A stretch of DNA of 64,000 nt from NCBI GenBank assembly GCA_020634155.1, contig JACKCI010000002.1, positions 806,001 to 870,000 on the forward strand. The letters are read 5' to 3'. Under the pieces are notes generated by a model that worked only from the letters and a program-made list of their open reading frames with translations, did not search any database and was not told where the DNA came from. Position 1 is the stretch's first letter; each line of letters starts with the position of its first letter. This document shows positions 43,582 through 53,061 of this stretch, piece by piece. Origin of the DNA: Anaerolineales bacterium (GTDB taxonomy: Bacteria; Chloroflexota; Anaerolineae; Aggregatilineales; J027). The position numbers and the translations under genes were made by a program.

Positions 43582-44802
43582 TTATATCCCTCTCGAAAGC
43601 TGTCGATGCTTCTCTGGTACGGTCGGGTCTTTGAGCGCTACAGGCATGCGCTGGCACACAATCCGCCACAGAAAGTCGGAACCATCACTATCTTGCATTG
43701 TATGGGTCGAGCTATCGGTTTCCCGCAATGGAATGTGGAGCCGTACATACATCCGCCGTCGTCGTCCATAGGTATCGCTGAGGTCTTTAAGATGCAAGGT
43801 GATCGTACAAGAAATATCCTCTAACGGATAACTCAGGGTACAAATTGGCGGTACATGCTCCTCAAATAAATATAGGCGGTCCGTTACCCCCTGAAACACA
43901 CTATCAGGAGGCATTCGATTGCCGTTAATCTCAAAGGCAACAGGCCCCGATGAGCCATTCGTATCATTGTCGGAATGCAGTCGTATCCCCACCAATTTGA
44001 GCTTAACCTGATAATAACTGCCCTGCAAGTAAGTCAGAATAGTGTCCACAATCCGCCCATCTTTGTTCATATCTTTGTGGTCAAGCGGGGGCGGCAAAGG
44101 TACAATAAGATTAACAGCTTCTGGCAGATGCAAGCCACGCACCAACCCATCAAAGGTTGGACCGGGGCTTTGGGTAATGGCTTCCACCTCTGTCTCTAAA
44201 TCTCCACGAATAGCAGCATCAAAATCTGGGCCTACTTGATTGCCCATAATATTAATCAACACCGTTGAAGTCTGGCCCTGCAAGGCACGTATCTTGCTAA
44301 AATCAACGGGTGGGCTGGCGGTTGTCCGCAAAGAGGCATCGCCCCCAACGTTACTACGAACAGACTGTTCGCGCAGGGCTGAAAAAACCGTGTTATCATG
44401 GGGGGTAGCCAATAGGATGAGGTACGAGAGCCGCGCTTCATCCTCAAACATTTGCCAATAGCGATAACCGACGACCCCTCCGGCCCCGTGTCCAATTAGA
44501 ACAAGGGATTCGGCATGGGGGTAGCGTTGTTCCAATAAATAGTGGATAGTTTGGGTCAAATGCTCAAAGGTGGCGCTAACGGGTAGGCCAAGCTGGACAT
44601 CTGGCATATCTAAAGCATAAAGTGGATTAATCCCAGAGCGCCACAATTGGTCCGCCATGATGTCCCATGAGCGATGGCTTGCAAGGGTACTGTGCAATAA
44701 CAAGATCGGCTGGCAGGATTTAATCACTTCACGGTTGCCGGGAAGGCCTTGATATTCATACAGTTCCAAGGTTGGATGAATTGGTTTCCAAATAGCTGTC
44801 AT
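43582..44802 (-). CDS. alpha/beta-hydrolase-fold protein lacking the nucleophile, with C2-like tail
   Basis: 406 residues from the ATG at 44802; an ATG at 44814 in the same frame is also possible and upstream ones are unlikely. Residues 30-200 show the hydrolase order: oxyanion loop ILLLHSTLASHRSWDIMADQ, then the elbow VLIGHGAGGVVGYRYW. The elbow reads G-H-G-A-G where active enzymes have G-x-S-x-G, so the serine is Gly (residue 106). Residues about 260-390 form a beta-rich domain (QVKLKLVGIRLHSDNDT, CTITLHLKDLSDTYGRRRR). No signal peptide. It is 2 bases upstream of the pseudo-phosphatase gene, so two predicted pseudo-enzymes share an operon. Confidence 0.8.
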   Translation of the reverse strand: MTAIWKPIHPTLELYEYQGLPGNREVIKSCQPILLLHSTLASHRSWDIMADQLWRSGINPLYALDMPDVQLGLPVSATFEHLTQTIHYLLEQRYPHAESLVLIGHGAGGVVGYRYWQMFEDEARLSYLILLATPHDNTVFSALREQSVRSNVGGDASLRTTASPPVDFSKIRALQGQTSTVLINIMGNQVGPDFDAAIRGDLETEVEAITQSPGPTFDGLVRGLHLPEAVNLIVPLPPPLDHKDMNKDGRIVDTILTYLQGSYYQVKLKLVGIRLHSDNDTNGSSGPVAFEINGNRMPPDSVFQGVTDRLYLFEEHVPPICTLSYPLEDISCTITLHLKDLSDTYGRRRRMYVRLHIPLRETDSSTHTMQDSDGSDFLWRIVCQRMPVALKDPTVPEKHRQLSRGI

Positions 44803-44975
44803 AACCCTCACCATTCGATATTTATTGTAGCATACAGCAGTAAACACCCAATGACCTATATTCGACAAGTCCGTGACTGACGGCTGACCACTTCCTTCCT
44901 GATGAAGTCGTTGGGTATTTCAACTAATGCTAGAATTCGCACCGCACTTGAGTTTTAGCGATAATAGAGGATGTT

Positions 44976-45827
44976 ATGGACCTCATTTGGACGCTGCAAA
45001 GTATCAATACATCCGCCGTACTGGATATCCTGCTGGTGGCGGGTTTAATTTTCATTGGCACGCTGATGGTACGCGGTACTCAAGCCATGCCCATGCTACG
45101 CGGGATGATTATTATTGTCATCGTCGTTGGTATCCTCAGTAGCGTGTCATCACTAGCAGCCTTCAATTGGCTATTGCGAAATATCTTGACAGCGACAGCA
45201 GTGGCAATCCCTATTATCTTCCAGCCGGAATTGCGGCGTGCGCTAGAACGGGTTGGGCGCACAAACCTTGGGTTTCGGCAAAATACGCTCACTGAGCGTG
45301 AAGCGATTATTGACGCTATCTGTCAGGCAGCCGGACGCCTTTCAGAACGGCGACATGGTGCGCTGATTGTGCTGGAGCGCGGTGATAATCTACAGGAATT
45401 TATTAATACAGGTGTGCCGCTTGATTGTGTGTTAACCCCTCAACTCCTTCTGACGGTTTTCTGGCCCAAGACCGAATTGCACGATGGGGCTGTGATTGTT
45501 CGGGGTAACCGTGTTCTAGCGGGGGCCTGTGTGTTACCCTTAACATCTGGACGCAACCTGTCCGGTCGTAAGCTGGGAACCCGCCACCGCGCTAGTCTAG
45601 GCATGTCGGAGGTTTCGGATGCGGTCGTGGTCACTGTATCTGAGGAAACTGGGCAGATTAGCGTGAGTAACCGAGGGCGTATGATTCGCCAATTAGACGC
45701 CAAACGCTTGGCAACCATTCTATCAACTTTTTATACATCTGAAACCGAAGGCACCCAAACTGGGCTAGGGCAACTTACGCAACGGGTACGCCGCTGGTTA
45801 GGCTTTGATCAAGGAATCACCGCATGA
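44976..45827 (+). CDS. cdaA: diadenylate cyclase (CdaA type)
   Basis: 283 residues. Makes cyclic di-AMP from two ATP. Three N-terminal membrane helices (about 14-33, 42-63, 70-83) followed by the DAC domain with DGAVIV (residues 170-175) and RHRASLG (203-209), both essential active-site motifs. The QPELRRALERVGR linker is the CdaA hallmark. The next gene, cdaR, overlaps by 4 bases, the standard cdaA-cdaR arrangement, though glmM is not in the window. c-di-AMP controls potassium and osmolyte uptake and cell-wall homeostasis in many bacteria. Confidence 0.96.
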   Translation: MDLIWTLQSINTSAVLDILLVAGLIFIGTLMVRGTQAMPMLRGMIIIVIVVGILSSVSSLAAFNWLLRNILTATAVAIPIIFQPELRRALERVGRTNLGFRQNTLTEREAIIDAICQAAGRLSERRHGALIVLERGDNLQEFINTGVPLDCVLTPQLLLTVFWPKTELHDGAVIVRGNRVLAGACVLPLTSGRNLSGRKLGTRHRASLGMSEVSDAVVVTVSEETGQISVSNRGRMIRQLDAKRLATILSTFYTSETEGTQTGLGQLTQRVRRWLGFDQGITA

Positions 45828-47146
45828 AACGACTCGCACGGTGGTCGGTGGTGCGCTTTATCACCGACAATCTTGGTTGGATGGGGATTTCCCTTCTGCT
45901 GGCATTGATTATCTGGGTTGTCGCCCAACTGGATGCCAACCCGATCCAACAACGTGAATTTGCTGAGTCGATTACCATCCAGTTTGTTGAAGATAACAAT
46001 GATAATGTGGTGCTGTTGGCAAGTAGCACCTTGCGCCGCACGGCCCGTGTAACCATCCGCGCCCCTCGTCATTCGTGGGATCAGTTAGAACGCAATGACA
46101 TAGAAGTCTATGCTGACTTGACGGGATTAGATGTCGGTACTCATACTATCGATTTGTTTGGCGAAATTACTGACAATGGCCCATCTGGGCGGGTGGTGAG
46201 TGTATCACCAGCCAATATCTTGGTCGAGATTGTTGCACTCGATAAGCTAACCCTTCCGGTAAATATCACCCCTTTTAGCGAACTCTCGGCTGAATATGAA
46301 ACAGCCCCACCCGTTTGTGATGCTCAAGAAGTTGAGGTTTCAGGGCCAGAGGTGTTGGTCGAGCAAGTGAGCGGGGCACAGGTTCGCCTCAGTATCCGCC
46401 GCGCTGACCCACCCTATACCCATATTGGACGGGTTATTCTGTTTGATGACGAAGGCAATGAGCTTTCCTCTCGTGATTTAGATAGTCTCACGGTCACGCC
46501 TAGCCAAATCAGTTGTGAGATTGAGGTGGTGCGGGTAGAAGGTACGCAAGAATTGCTAGTGGCTCCTGTGATTACTGGCTCACCGCCTCAAGGTTATACC
46601 ATCTCTAACCGTAGTTGGGACCCATTGAAGGTAGTGGTTGCAGGCGACCCCGATTTGATTGAGAGTATGGGTGGGGTCGCCCAAACTGAGCCAATTAGCA
46701 CCGAAGGCGCAACCAGTAGCTTCAGCCGCACGGTACAGGTCGAGTTACCCGATGGCGTGCAGGTGCGACCAGAGACAACGCGTGTCACTGTCACTGTCGA
46801 AATAACGCCAATTACCACCACCGAGCAATTTACGGATATTCCTATTCAGCTACGCAATCTCAATCCTGCTTTGTTTGTGTCATCGGTGGTTCCACAAACG
46901 GTGAGCGTCAGCATCGAAGGGCCTGCTCCCCTCATCCGCGATTTAACCGTTGAGGACATTAGTGTTATAGTTGACTTGACGGGCTTGGGCGAAGGTACCC
47001 ATACCGATTTAGTGACACGCGGTAGCATCTTACAAGAGGCCGTTGCTGGCTCTGCGACAATCACAGTGCAACCGAGTGTCATTAGTGTGGTACTGGGGCA
47101 AATTGCCACACCCACCCCAACGCCTCATCATCATATTATTGGATAG
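45824..47146 (+). CDS. cdaR: YbbR-domain regulator of CdaA
   Basis: 440 residues. One N-terminal membrane helix (LGWMGISLLLALIIWVVAQ, about 18-37), then extracytoplasmic YbbR repeats, recognisable from recurring strands such as ITIQFVEDNNDNVV, VEVSGPEVLVEQVSGAQVRL, and VSISIEGPAPLIRDL-like segments ending VIVDLTGLGEGTH. About four repeats fit the length. CdaR binds CdaA in the membrane and modulates c-di-AMP synthesis. Start overlaps the cdaA stop (ATGA). Confidence 0.92.
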   Translation: MKRLARWSVVRFITDNLGWMGISLLLALIIWVVAQLDANPIQQREFAESITIQFVEDNNDNVVLLASSTLRRTARVTIRAPRHSWDQLERNDIEVYADLTGLDVGTHTIDLFGEITDNGPSGRVVSVSPANILVEIVALDKLTLPVNITPFSELSAEYETAPPVCDAQEVEVSGPEVLVEQVSGAQVRLSIRRADPPYTHIGRVILFDDEGNELSSRDLDSLTVTPSQISCEIEVVRVEGTQELLVAPVITGSPPQGYTISNRSWDPLKVVVAGDPDLIESMGGVAQTEPISTEGATSSFSRTVQVELPDGVQVRPETTRVTVTVEITPITTTEQFTDIPIQLRNLNPALFVSSVVPQTVSVSIEGPAPLIRDLTVEDISVIVDLTGLGEGTHTDLVTRGSILQEAVAGSATITVQPSVISVVLGQIATPTPTPHHHIIG

Positions 47147-47157
47147 GAGACTCTAAA

Positions 47158-47430
47158 ATGGCAGCCGATATTATTGCTCTCTTGCTTGTTGGTGCGCTGG
47201 GTGGCAGTGCCGCCGCTGCACTGGTGGGTCGCAACTCACGGGTAACCCCTAACTGGCTCTATAAAACAGGACTTGGCGTGATTGGTGCCTTGGTTGGATC
47301 GTTGCTGTTTGATTTAATCGACTGGACACCTCCTGAAATTCTGAACAAGCCAATTACCGCCGCTGAAATTTTAACGGCTTTTGTGGGGGCCTTGGTGGTC
47401 ATTTTTGTAGCAGGTTTTGTCAACCGCTAG
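47158..47430 (+). CDS. GlsB/YeaQ-like small membrane protein
   Basis: 90 residues with three hydrophobic segments: 5-24 (GALGGSAAAALVGR contains the small-residue turn of the family), 38-55 and 68-88. It matches the size and pattern of the GlsB/YeaQ/YmgE stress-related membrane family, though the second half (DWTPPEILNKPITAAEILTA) is unlike E. coli YeaQ. Ribosome site TAGGAG is good and the start is 11 bases after the cdaR stop, so it is the third gene of the c-di-AMP operon. Function unknown; envelope stress is the likely theme. Confidence 0.84.
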   Translation: MAADIIALLLVGALGGSAAAALVGRNSRVTPNWLYKTGLGVIGALVGSLLFDLIDWTPPEILNKPITAAEILTAFVGALVVIFVAGFVNR

Positions 47431-47583
47431 TCATCGGTTCCATTGTAGCTATTCCAATGAGATTCTTGCGGGTATAGACGGCAAAGCCGAGATTCCCAAA
47501 ACTCATCATTCCCGAACAGTGGCAATCCACAAACAATGCGGTATTATTTTTGCGGTATACTTCTTGAAAGTGGGAATAGGTTT

Positions 47584-48687
47584 ATGGTGGATCCACGTTT
47601 AGAAAAATTAGCTGATGTATTGGTCAATTACTCCACCCATGTCCAAAAAGGGGATTGGGTTATTGTAAACGCCAATGTTCTGGCCCTGCCGCTGGTCACT
47701 GAAGTCGCACGCCATATCTACCGCGCTGGTGGGCATCCCACCATTAACCTCAACGCCGAAAGTCTCCAAGAAGCCATGTATCTGGAGGCCAATGAAGAAC
47801 AACTCGGCTGGATTGCGCCCTTTGAAGAAATGATGATTGAGCAGGCCGATGTCTCCATTGCCATCCGTGCCGCCGAAAACACCCGCGCCCTAAGCAATAT
47901 CGCCCCCCAACGCCAAGCAATCTCCCGCAAGGCCCGCAGCCATTACTTCCAAAAGATGATGGGACGGGCTGCAATGGGCGAGTTTCGCTGGGTAGTGACT
48001 CAATATCCTTGCCCCGCCTATGCCCAAGAAGCCGATATGAGCTTGCGCGACTATGCCGACTTCGTGTATAAAGCCACTTTTGTTGACCAACCCGATCCTG
48101 TGCAGTGTTGGACAGACCTCTATCATGAGCAACAGCGCTTGGTGGACTGGCTCAAAGGCAAAAAAGACGTGGTCGTGCGTGGCCCACATATTGATTTGAA
48201 ATTATCGATTGATGGGCGTACCTTTATTAACAGTGATGGCAAGAACAACATGCCCAGTGGTGAAATCTTCACCGGGCCAGTTGAGCAATCGGTTAATGGC
48301 TGGGTAAAATTCACTTATCCCGCTATCCGTGAAGGCCGTGAAGTCGAAGGCGTTGAACTGCGCTTTGAAGACGGCAAGGTTGCTGAAGCCACCGCTAAGA
48401 AAAATCAAGATTATCTCTTGAGTTGCTTAGACAGCGACGCTGGGGCACGCTATTTGGGTGAATTTGCCATTGGCACCAACTACGGCATCCAGCGCTTTAC
48501 CAAAAGCATTCTCTATGATGAGAAAATCGGGGGAACGCTCCATATGGCGGTTGGGGCAGGCTATCCACAAACGGGCAGCCAAAACCAATCCAGCATCCAC
48601 TGGGATTTCATTTGCGATATGCGCGAGGATAGCGAAATCTATGTGGATGGGGAGTTGTTCTATCGGAATGGTCAGTTTCAGGTTTAG
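47584..48687 (+). CDS. M29-family aminopeptidase
   Basis: 367 residues from the ATG at 47584 (MVDPRLEKLADVLVNYSTHV); the 16-residue extension to 47536 is unconserved. The sequence follows AmpS/PepS/aminopeptidase T: QKGDWVIVNANVLALPLVTEVARHIYRAGGH broken at the usual points, GEIFTGPVEQSVNG with the metal-ligand Glu, and GYGTNYG-like AIGTNYGIQRF, then MAVGAGYPQTGSQNQSSIHWD with His/Asp near the end. These are cobalt/zinc-dependent cytoplasmic exopeptidases with broad specificity. A 150-base gap separates it from the small membrane protein, with no recognisable element. Confidence 0.93.
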   Translation: MVDPRLEKLADVLVNYSTHVQKGDWVIVNANVLALPLVTEVARHIYRAGGHPTINLNAESLQEAMYLEANEEQLGWIAPFEEMMIEQADVSIAIRAAENTRALSNIAPQRQAISRKARSHYFQKMMGRAAMGEFRWVVTQYPCPAYAQEADMSLRDYADFVYKATFVDQPDPVQCWTDLYHEQQRLVDWLKGKKDVVVRGPHIDLKLSIDGRTFINSDGKNNMPSGEIFTGPVEQSVNGWVKFTYPAIREGREVEGVELRFEDGKVAEATAKKNQDYLLSCLDSDAGARYLGEFAIGTNYGIQRFTKSILYDEKIGGTLHMAVGAGYPQTGSQNQSSIHWDFICDMREDSEIYVDGELFYRNGQFQV

Positions 48688-48729
48688 CAAGATGAGGAGT
48701 TCACGCGGCTTTGGTGCCGCATGTAGTCG

Positions 48730-50400
48730 ATGATTAGCAGCGCCGCCCTCTCGTCACGATTTCGCTCCATGAAAATACCGATGCCCTCGGTCTCAATTGA
48801 GACCCTGATGAGCCAAGCACTCCCCGAAGGGGCGTTCTTGGTCTGTGGGAATCCTCAACAGCGAATCAGTGGCGCACGTACCTTTTCCGCTTCAACGACC
48901 AGCAGTGCCACTGAAGGCGATTTAATCCTCATTTCCGCTATCCAATTGCAGCCCGACGCCCGCGGAGAGTTCACTCGGATTATTAGCCAGCTTCTGCCAA
49001 CCAACATCCATAGCCTTGCCGTGCAGGGTGAATTGCCTATTGGGGCGCTGGCTGCCGCTATCCGCCATAATCTAACGGTGGTCTATTTGCCTGATGAGCC
49101 GACGCTCGAAACCATTGAGCGTGACATCATCCATTACCTGCTCGAAAAGCAAAGCGAACTCCGCAATCTGGATAACACTCTTCAGCAAGACCTTGTGCGC
49201 CAAGCCAACAGCAACTTCCCCTTGCAAACCATCGTTGGTTTGATGGCCCGCGCACTGGGGTTGCCGGCTGTTTTGCATGACACCAACTATCTGCGCTTGA
49301 CCTATGCCCTGCCCGATTCGCCAACCCAATGGCACTTCCACATGGCGTTGCTTAAAGAGCAGGACATGCTCAATCACTTCGCCAATAATATCTTGCATAA
49401 CCAGTTCAACACCACCTTCTTTGAGAGCGAAACAGCCCTGAGTGCAGCAGTCGCAGCCGATTCGTCGGTAGTCGCTTATCTGAGCATCTTCAAGTGCGGA
49501 ACCGAACTAGACGACTTTGCGCCATTGGCCTTGGCACGCACCGCAGCCGTCTGTAGCCTATTGCTGACCAGCGTCGCCAATATCTATATTGAAAAGGCCA
49601 GCCGCACTGATTGGTTAAGCGCGTGGCTTGATGCACCCCCTAGCGAAGATATGCTCTTGAGCGCCCGTGCCGAGCAAACCGAGTTTGACCCCAACCAAGT
49701 CTATGCTATTGCCACCTTGCGCTGGACACCGGGGCTGGATTCGCGCCGTGCCACTAAACCTGTCCGTCCTGAATACCTCTTTGAGCAAATTCGCATGGAA
49801 ATGCGGCAACGGCGCATGAATGGCATTGTGGGACGTTATCGTGATCGTACCCTGATATTGCTGCCACTAGAACGGGCGCAACACACCGGACGCATGAAGC
49901 AATACACCATTGATATTGCTGCTCGTATGACCGAAGCCCTTGGCGGGTTGGTGGTCGCGGGGGTAGGGCGGCCTGCGGTTGGTTTGACCGATTTGCGCCA
50001 ATCGTTTTGGGAAGCTGACCGTGCGATGCACCTTGCCGAACAACTCTGGAATAACCCGCGCCCGAACTTCTTTGGCGACCTGAGTTTGACTGAGTTGTTG
50101 GTCAAGATGGAAGATGAGAACCAACTACGCCGCTTCTGCACCGATTGGCTGTCGAGCATTGTAGATTACGACCAGCAGAACAGCAGCGATTTACTGCTCA
50201 CGATGTCGGTCTATTTCTCAAACAATGGCAACATGGCCGCTACCGCCAAAGAACTCAATGTTCATCGTAACACCTTAGTCTATCGGCTCAACCGTGTCGC
50301 AGAGATTACTCAACTCGATATGGATGATGCTGATGTACAGTTAAATCTACACTTGGCAATCAAAGCCTATCGTCTGTTGCAAAAACTAGACTTGGTATAG
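48730..50400 (+). CDS. PucR-family transcriptional regulator
   Basis: Up to 556 residues. N-terminal 130 residues resemble the PucR substrate-sensing domain, the middle has a GGDEF-like fold lacking the GGDEF motif (VYAIATLRWTPGLD, RDRTLILLPLER), and the C-terminus is the PucR HTH: SVYFSNNGNMAATAKELNVHRNTLVYRLNRV. PucR proteins activate purine or amine catabolism genes when a metabolite binds. None of those enzymes is nearby, and the target may be the M29 peptidase or complex I genes. Start uncertain: ATG at 48730 has no ribosome site, and the ATGs at 48769 and 48781 (MPSVSIETLM) are alternatives, the last fitting the family start best. Confidence 0.88.
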   Translation: MISSAALSSRFRSMKIPMPSVSIETLMSQALPEGAFLVCGNPQQRISGARTFSASTTSSATEGDLILISAIQLQPDARGEFTRIISQLLPTNIHSLAVQGELPIGALAAAIRHNLTVVYLPDEPTLETIERDIIHYLLEKQSELRNLDNTLQQDLVRQANSNFPLQTIVGLMARALGLPAVLHDTNYLRLTYALPDSPTQWHFHMALLKEQDMLNHFANNILHNQFNTTFFESETALSAAVAADSSVVAYLSIFKCGTELDDFAPLALARTAAVCSLLLTSVANIYIEKASRTDWLSAWLDAPPSEDMLLSARAEQTEFDPNQVYAIATLRWTPGLDSRRATKPVRPEYLFEQIRMEMRQRRMNGIVGRYRDRTLILLPLERAQHTGRMKQYTIDIAARMTEALGGLVVAGVGRPAVGLTDLRQSFWEADRAMHLAEQLWNNPRPNFFGDLSLTELLVKMEDENQLRRFCTDWLSSIVDYDQQNSSDLLLTMSVYFSNNGNMAATAKELNVHRNTLVYRLNRVAEITQLDMDDADVQLNLHLAIKAYRLLQKLDLV

Positions 50401-50456
50401 GCCATGTGTTAAACTCTTGTTCAAAATCGCACAAATGAAACTTGGAGATTGTCGTC

Positions 50457-50813
50457 GTGCTGGCTGATTATGCTCCTGTTGCCCCACTAGCGATTCTCGC
50501 GGTGGGTGTAGCTATCTTGGTCTTGTTTATGTCCCGGTTACTGGGGCCGTTCAAACCCGATGCTCGTAAGGTAGCCCCTTATGAGAGTGGGATGCGCCCA
50601 ATTGGGCCAGCAGTCCGCCGGATACCTGTTCAGTTCTACCGCATTGGGATGCTATTCATTATTTTCGATATTGAAGTCATCTTCTTCTTGCCTTGGGCAG
50701 TGGTCTTCCGTGATATGGGTTGGTATGGCCTTAGTGTAATGGGGGTCTTTTTCTTTATTTTGACGGTTGGTTTTGCTTATGAATGGTTGGTAGGAGGACT
50801 CGAATGGGAATAA
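50457..50813 (+). CDS. nuoA: NADH-quinone oxidoreductase subunit A
   Basis: 118 residues from a GTG at 50457 with GGAG 9 bases before it; a TTG at 50442 would overlap that site. Three membrane helices (about 8-29, 63-84, 92-113) with the conserved loop KVAPYESGMRPIG...FYRIGMLFIIFDIEVIFFLPWA, which borders the quinone tunnel in the membrane arm of complex I. First gene of the operon. It overlaps nuoB by 10 bases. Confidence 0.96.
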   Translation: MLADYAPVAPLAILAVGVAILVLFMSRLLGPFKPDARKVAPYESGMRPIGPAVRRIPVQFYRIGMLFIIFDIEVIFFLPWAVVFRDMGWYGLSVMGVFFFILTVGFAYEWLVGGLEWE

Positions 50814-51289
50814 GTAGCAAACTCGGCGACTTCGGGGTCGTCACCACCACCCTAGAACAAGCCGTCAACTGGGGACGGACACGGGCTATGTGGCCGATGC
50901 TCTTTGGGCTGGCCTGCTGCGCGATTGAAATGATGAGTACCGCTGCCCCTTATTATGACCAAGCCCGCTTCGGGATGGAATTGATGCGGGCAAGTCCACG
51001 TCAAAGCGATTTGATGATTGTCGCGGGACGGGTATCACGCAAGATGTCGCCTGTGCTGCGTCAACTCTATGACCAAATGCCTGAACCCAAGTGGGTCTTG
51101 GCGATGGGCGACTGCTGCTCTTGCGGCGGGATTTTCAATAACTATGCCATTGTCCAAGGGGTGGACGAGATTGTCCCCGTGGATGTCTATGTGGCGGGTT
51201 GCCCGCCCCGCCCCGAACAGTTGATTCATGGCATCATGACCCTCCATCAAAAAGTGATGGAAATGCGCTGGTCAGATTGGGCGGAGTAG
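50804..51289 (+). CDS. nuoB: NADH-quinone oxidoreductase subunit B
   Basis: 161 residues from the ATG at 50804, which has TAGGAGG in front and lies inside the end of nuoA. It holds the terminal [4Fe-4S] cluster N2: ACCAIEMM, GDCCSCGG and AGCPPRPE supply the four Cys. Cytoplasmic connecting module that passes electrons to quinone. Confidence 0.97.
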   Translation: MGISSKLGDFGVVTTTLEQAVNWGRTRAMWPMLFGLACCAIEMMSTAAPYYDQARFGMELMRASPRQSDLMIVAGRVSRKMSPVLRQLYDQMPEPKWVLAMGDCCSCGGIFNNYAIVQGVDEIVPVDVYVAGCPPRPEQLIHGIMTLHQKVMEMRWSDWAE

Positions 51290-51294
51290 ACATA

Positions 51295-51798
51295 ATGGAA
51301 CTAATCGAAAAACTGCAAGCCGCCTTGGGCGATGCAATTGAAAAAGTAGAGACGTTTCGGGGTGAGACTACCGTCTTTGTCCCCGCAGCCAAGATTGCCG
51401 ATGTTTGCCGCTATTGTCGGGATGAACTCGGCTTTAACTATATGTCCGACATTTCGGGCCTTGACTACTACCCAGCAGAACCGCGCTTCGGCATCAATTA
51501 CCATATCCTCTCCATGACCTACAACAAGCGCTTGCGCCTGCGGGTGATGTGGAGCGATGGGGATGAACCCGTGCCGAGTGTGACAGGTGTTTGGCCCAGC
51601 GCCAACTGGTTCGAGCGCGAGACCTTTGACATGTTCGGCATTCCCTTTGCAGGGCATCCTGACCTGCGCCGAATTTTGATGGCCGCCGACTGGGAAGGCC
51701 ACCCCCTGCGAAGAGACTACCCCTTGGGGTATGAAACCGTGCAGTTCTCCTTCAATTTCGATGAAGTCAATAAGCACAAGCCCTACGCGAAGAAATAG
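51295..51798 (+). CDS. nuoC: NADH-quinone oxidoreductase subunit C
   Basis: 167 residues from the ATG at 51295 (GGAG 8 bases upstream); the ATG at 51199 would sit inside nuoB. Family signature ERETFDMFGIPFAGHPDLRRI and GHPLRRDYPLGYE is intact. Separate from nuoD (not fused as in E. coli). Hydrophilic arm, structural, close to the quinone site. Confidence 0.96.
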   Translation: MELIEKLQAALGDAIEKVETFRGETTVFVPAAKIADVCRYCRDELGFNYMSDISGLDYYPAEPRFGINYHILSMTYNKRLRLRVMWSDGDEPVPSVTGVWPSANWFERETFDMFGIPFAGHPDLRRILMAADWEGHPLRRDYPLGYETVQFSFNFDEVNKHKPYAKK

Positions 51799-51807
51799 GA
51801 GGCGAAC

Positions 51808-53049
51808 ATGACACTTGATACCTTTTCTGCATGGGAAGGCACCCTCGACGAACTCAAGGGCCTTGTCACGGAACGCGCCTTCACGGGCGAGACCATGATG
51901 CTCAATATGGGGCCACAGCACCCTAGTACGCATGGGGTGTTGCGCCTTATCCTTGAGCTTGAAGGCGAAGAAGTCCTGAATTGCATTCCCGATATTGGGT
52001 TCCTGCACACGGGCATCGAGAAGACGATGGAGAGCAAGACCTACGAAAAAGCCATCGTCATGACCGACCGCATGGACTACCTGAACCCGATGGGCAATAA
52101 CCTCGCCTACTGTCTCGCTATTGAGAAACTCGCTGATTTAGATGTCCCGCTCCGCGCTCAATACCTGCGCGTTATCCTTGCCGAACTGACCCGCATCAAT
52201 AGCCATCTGGTGTGGCTAGGCATTCATGGCCTCGACCTTGGCGTAACCAGCACCATGACCTATTGCTTCCGTGAGCGTGAGGTGCTGCTCGACATCTTCG
52301 AGTTGGTCTCCGGTCAACGTATGATGAGTACCTACTTCCGTCCGGGTGGGGTCTGGCGTGATGTTCCGTCTGAATTTGAAGCGGCGGTGCAACACGTCCT
52401 CGATACTTTCCCCGGCAAGATTGACGACTATGAGCGCATCTTGACCCGTAACCCCATCTTTATGGATCGGACACAGGGCCTTGGCTTTATGTCGGCTGAG
52501 GATGCGGTGGCTTATGGGTTGGCGGGGCCATCCTTGCGGGCATCCGGCGTCAATTGGGACATCCGCAAAGCCGAACCGTACTCCAGTTATGACCACTTTG
52601 AGTTTGATGTTCCGGTGGGGCAACATGGTGACGTGTACGACCGCTATGTGCTGCGTGTGGCAGAAATGCGCCAGAGCTTGCGGATTATCCAACAAGCCAT
52701 GAGTAAGCTCCCCAAGGGGCCATTCCGGTCTGAGAATCGCAAATACGTGCCACCTCCCCGCGCCGAACTTGGTCAAAGCATGGAGGCGGTTATTCACCAC
52801 TTCAAGCTGTGGACAGAGGGCTTTACCCCGCCCAAGGGTGAGGTGTACGCCAGTGTCGAAGGCCCACGCGGTGAATTGGGCTGTTTCCTTGCCAGTGATG
52901 GCACCCCCAAGCCGATGCGGGTTCACTTCCGCACCCCCACCTTCGTCAACTTGAGTGCTGTACCCAAGTTATCCAAAGGGGCTTTTATTGCGGACTTGGT
53001 GGCGATTGTCGGTAGTATTGATATTGTTCTCGGCGATGCCGACCGCTAG
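51808..53049 (+). CDS. nuoD: NADH-quinone oxidoreductase subunit D
   Basis: 413 residues. MGPQHPSTHGVLRLILELEG carries the quinone-contacting His/Thr loop; GFLHTGIEKTMESKTYEKAI and DYLNPMGNNLAY are standard. Derived from the [NiFe]-hydrogenase large subunit but without its metal-binding Cys pairs. Good ribosome site AGGAGG before the ATG. Confidence 0.97.
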   Translation: MTLDTFSAWEGTLDELKGLVTERAFTGETMMLNMGPQHPSTHGVLRLILELEGEEVLNCIPDIGFLHTGIEKTMESKTYEKAIVMTDRMDYLNPMGNNLAYCLAIEKLADLDVPLRAQYLRVILAELTRINSHLVWLGIHGLDLGVTSTMTYCFREREVLLDIFELVSGQRMMSTYFRPGGVWRDVPSEFEAAVQHVLDTFPGKIDDYERILTRNPIFMDRTQGLGFMSAEDAVAYGLAGPSLRASGVNWDIRKAEPYSSYDHFEFDVPVGQHGDVYDRYVLRVAEMRQSLRIIQQAMSKLPKGPFRSENRKYVPPPRAELGQSMEAVIHHFKLWTEGFTPPKGEVYASVEGPRGELGCFLASDGTPKPMRVHFRTPTFVNLSAVPKLSKGAFIADLVAIVGSIDIVLGDADR

Positions 53050-53061
53050 AGGAGTATATGC

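Noticed and set aside
51301..52926. Minus-strand frames of about 235 residues opposite nuoC and nuoD
   Set aside because: They lie wholly against strongly conserved nuo genes, and their residue composition is that of antisense shadows.
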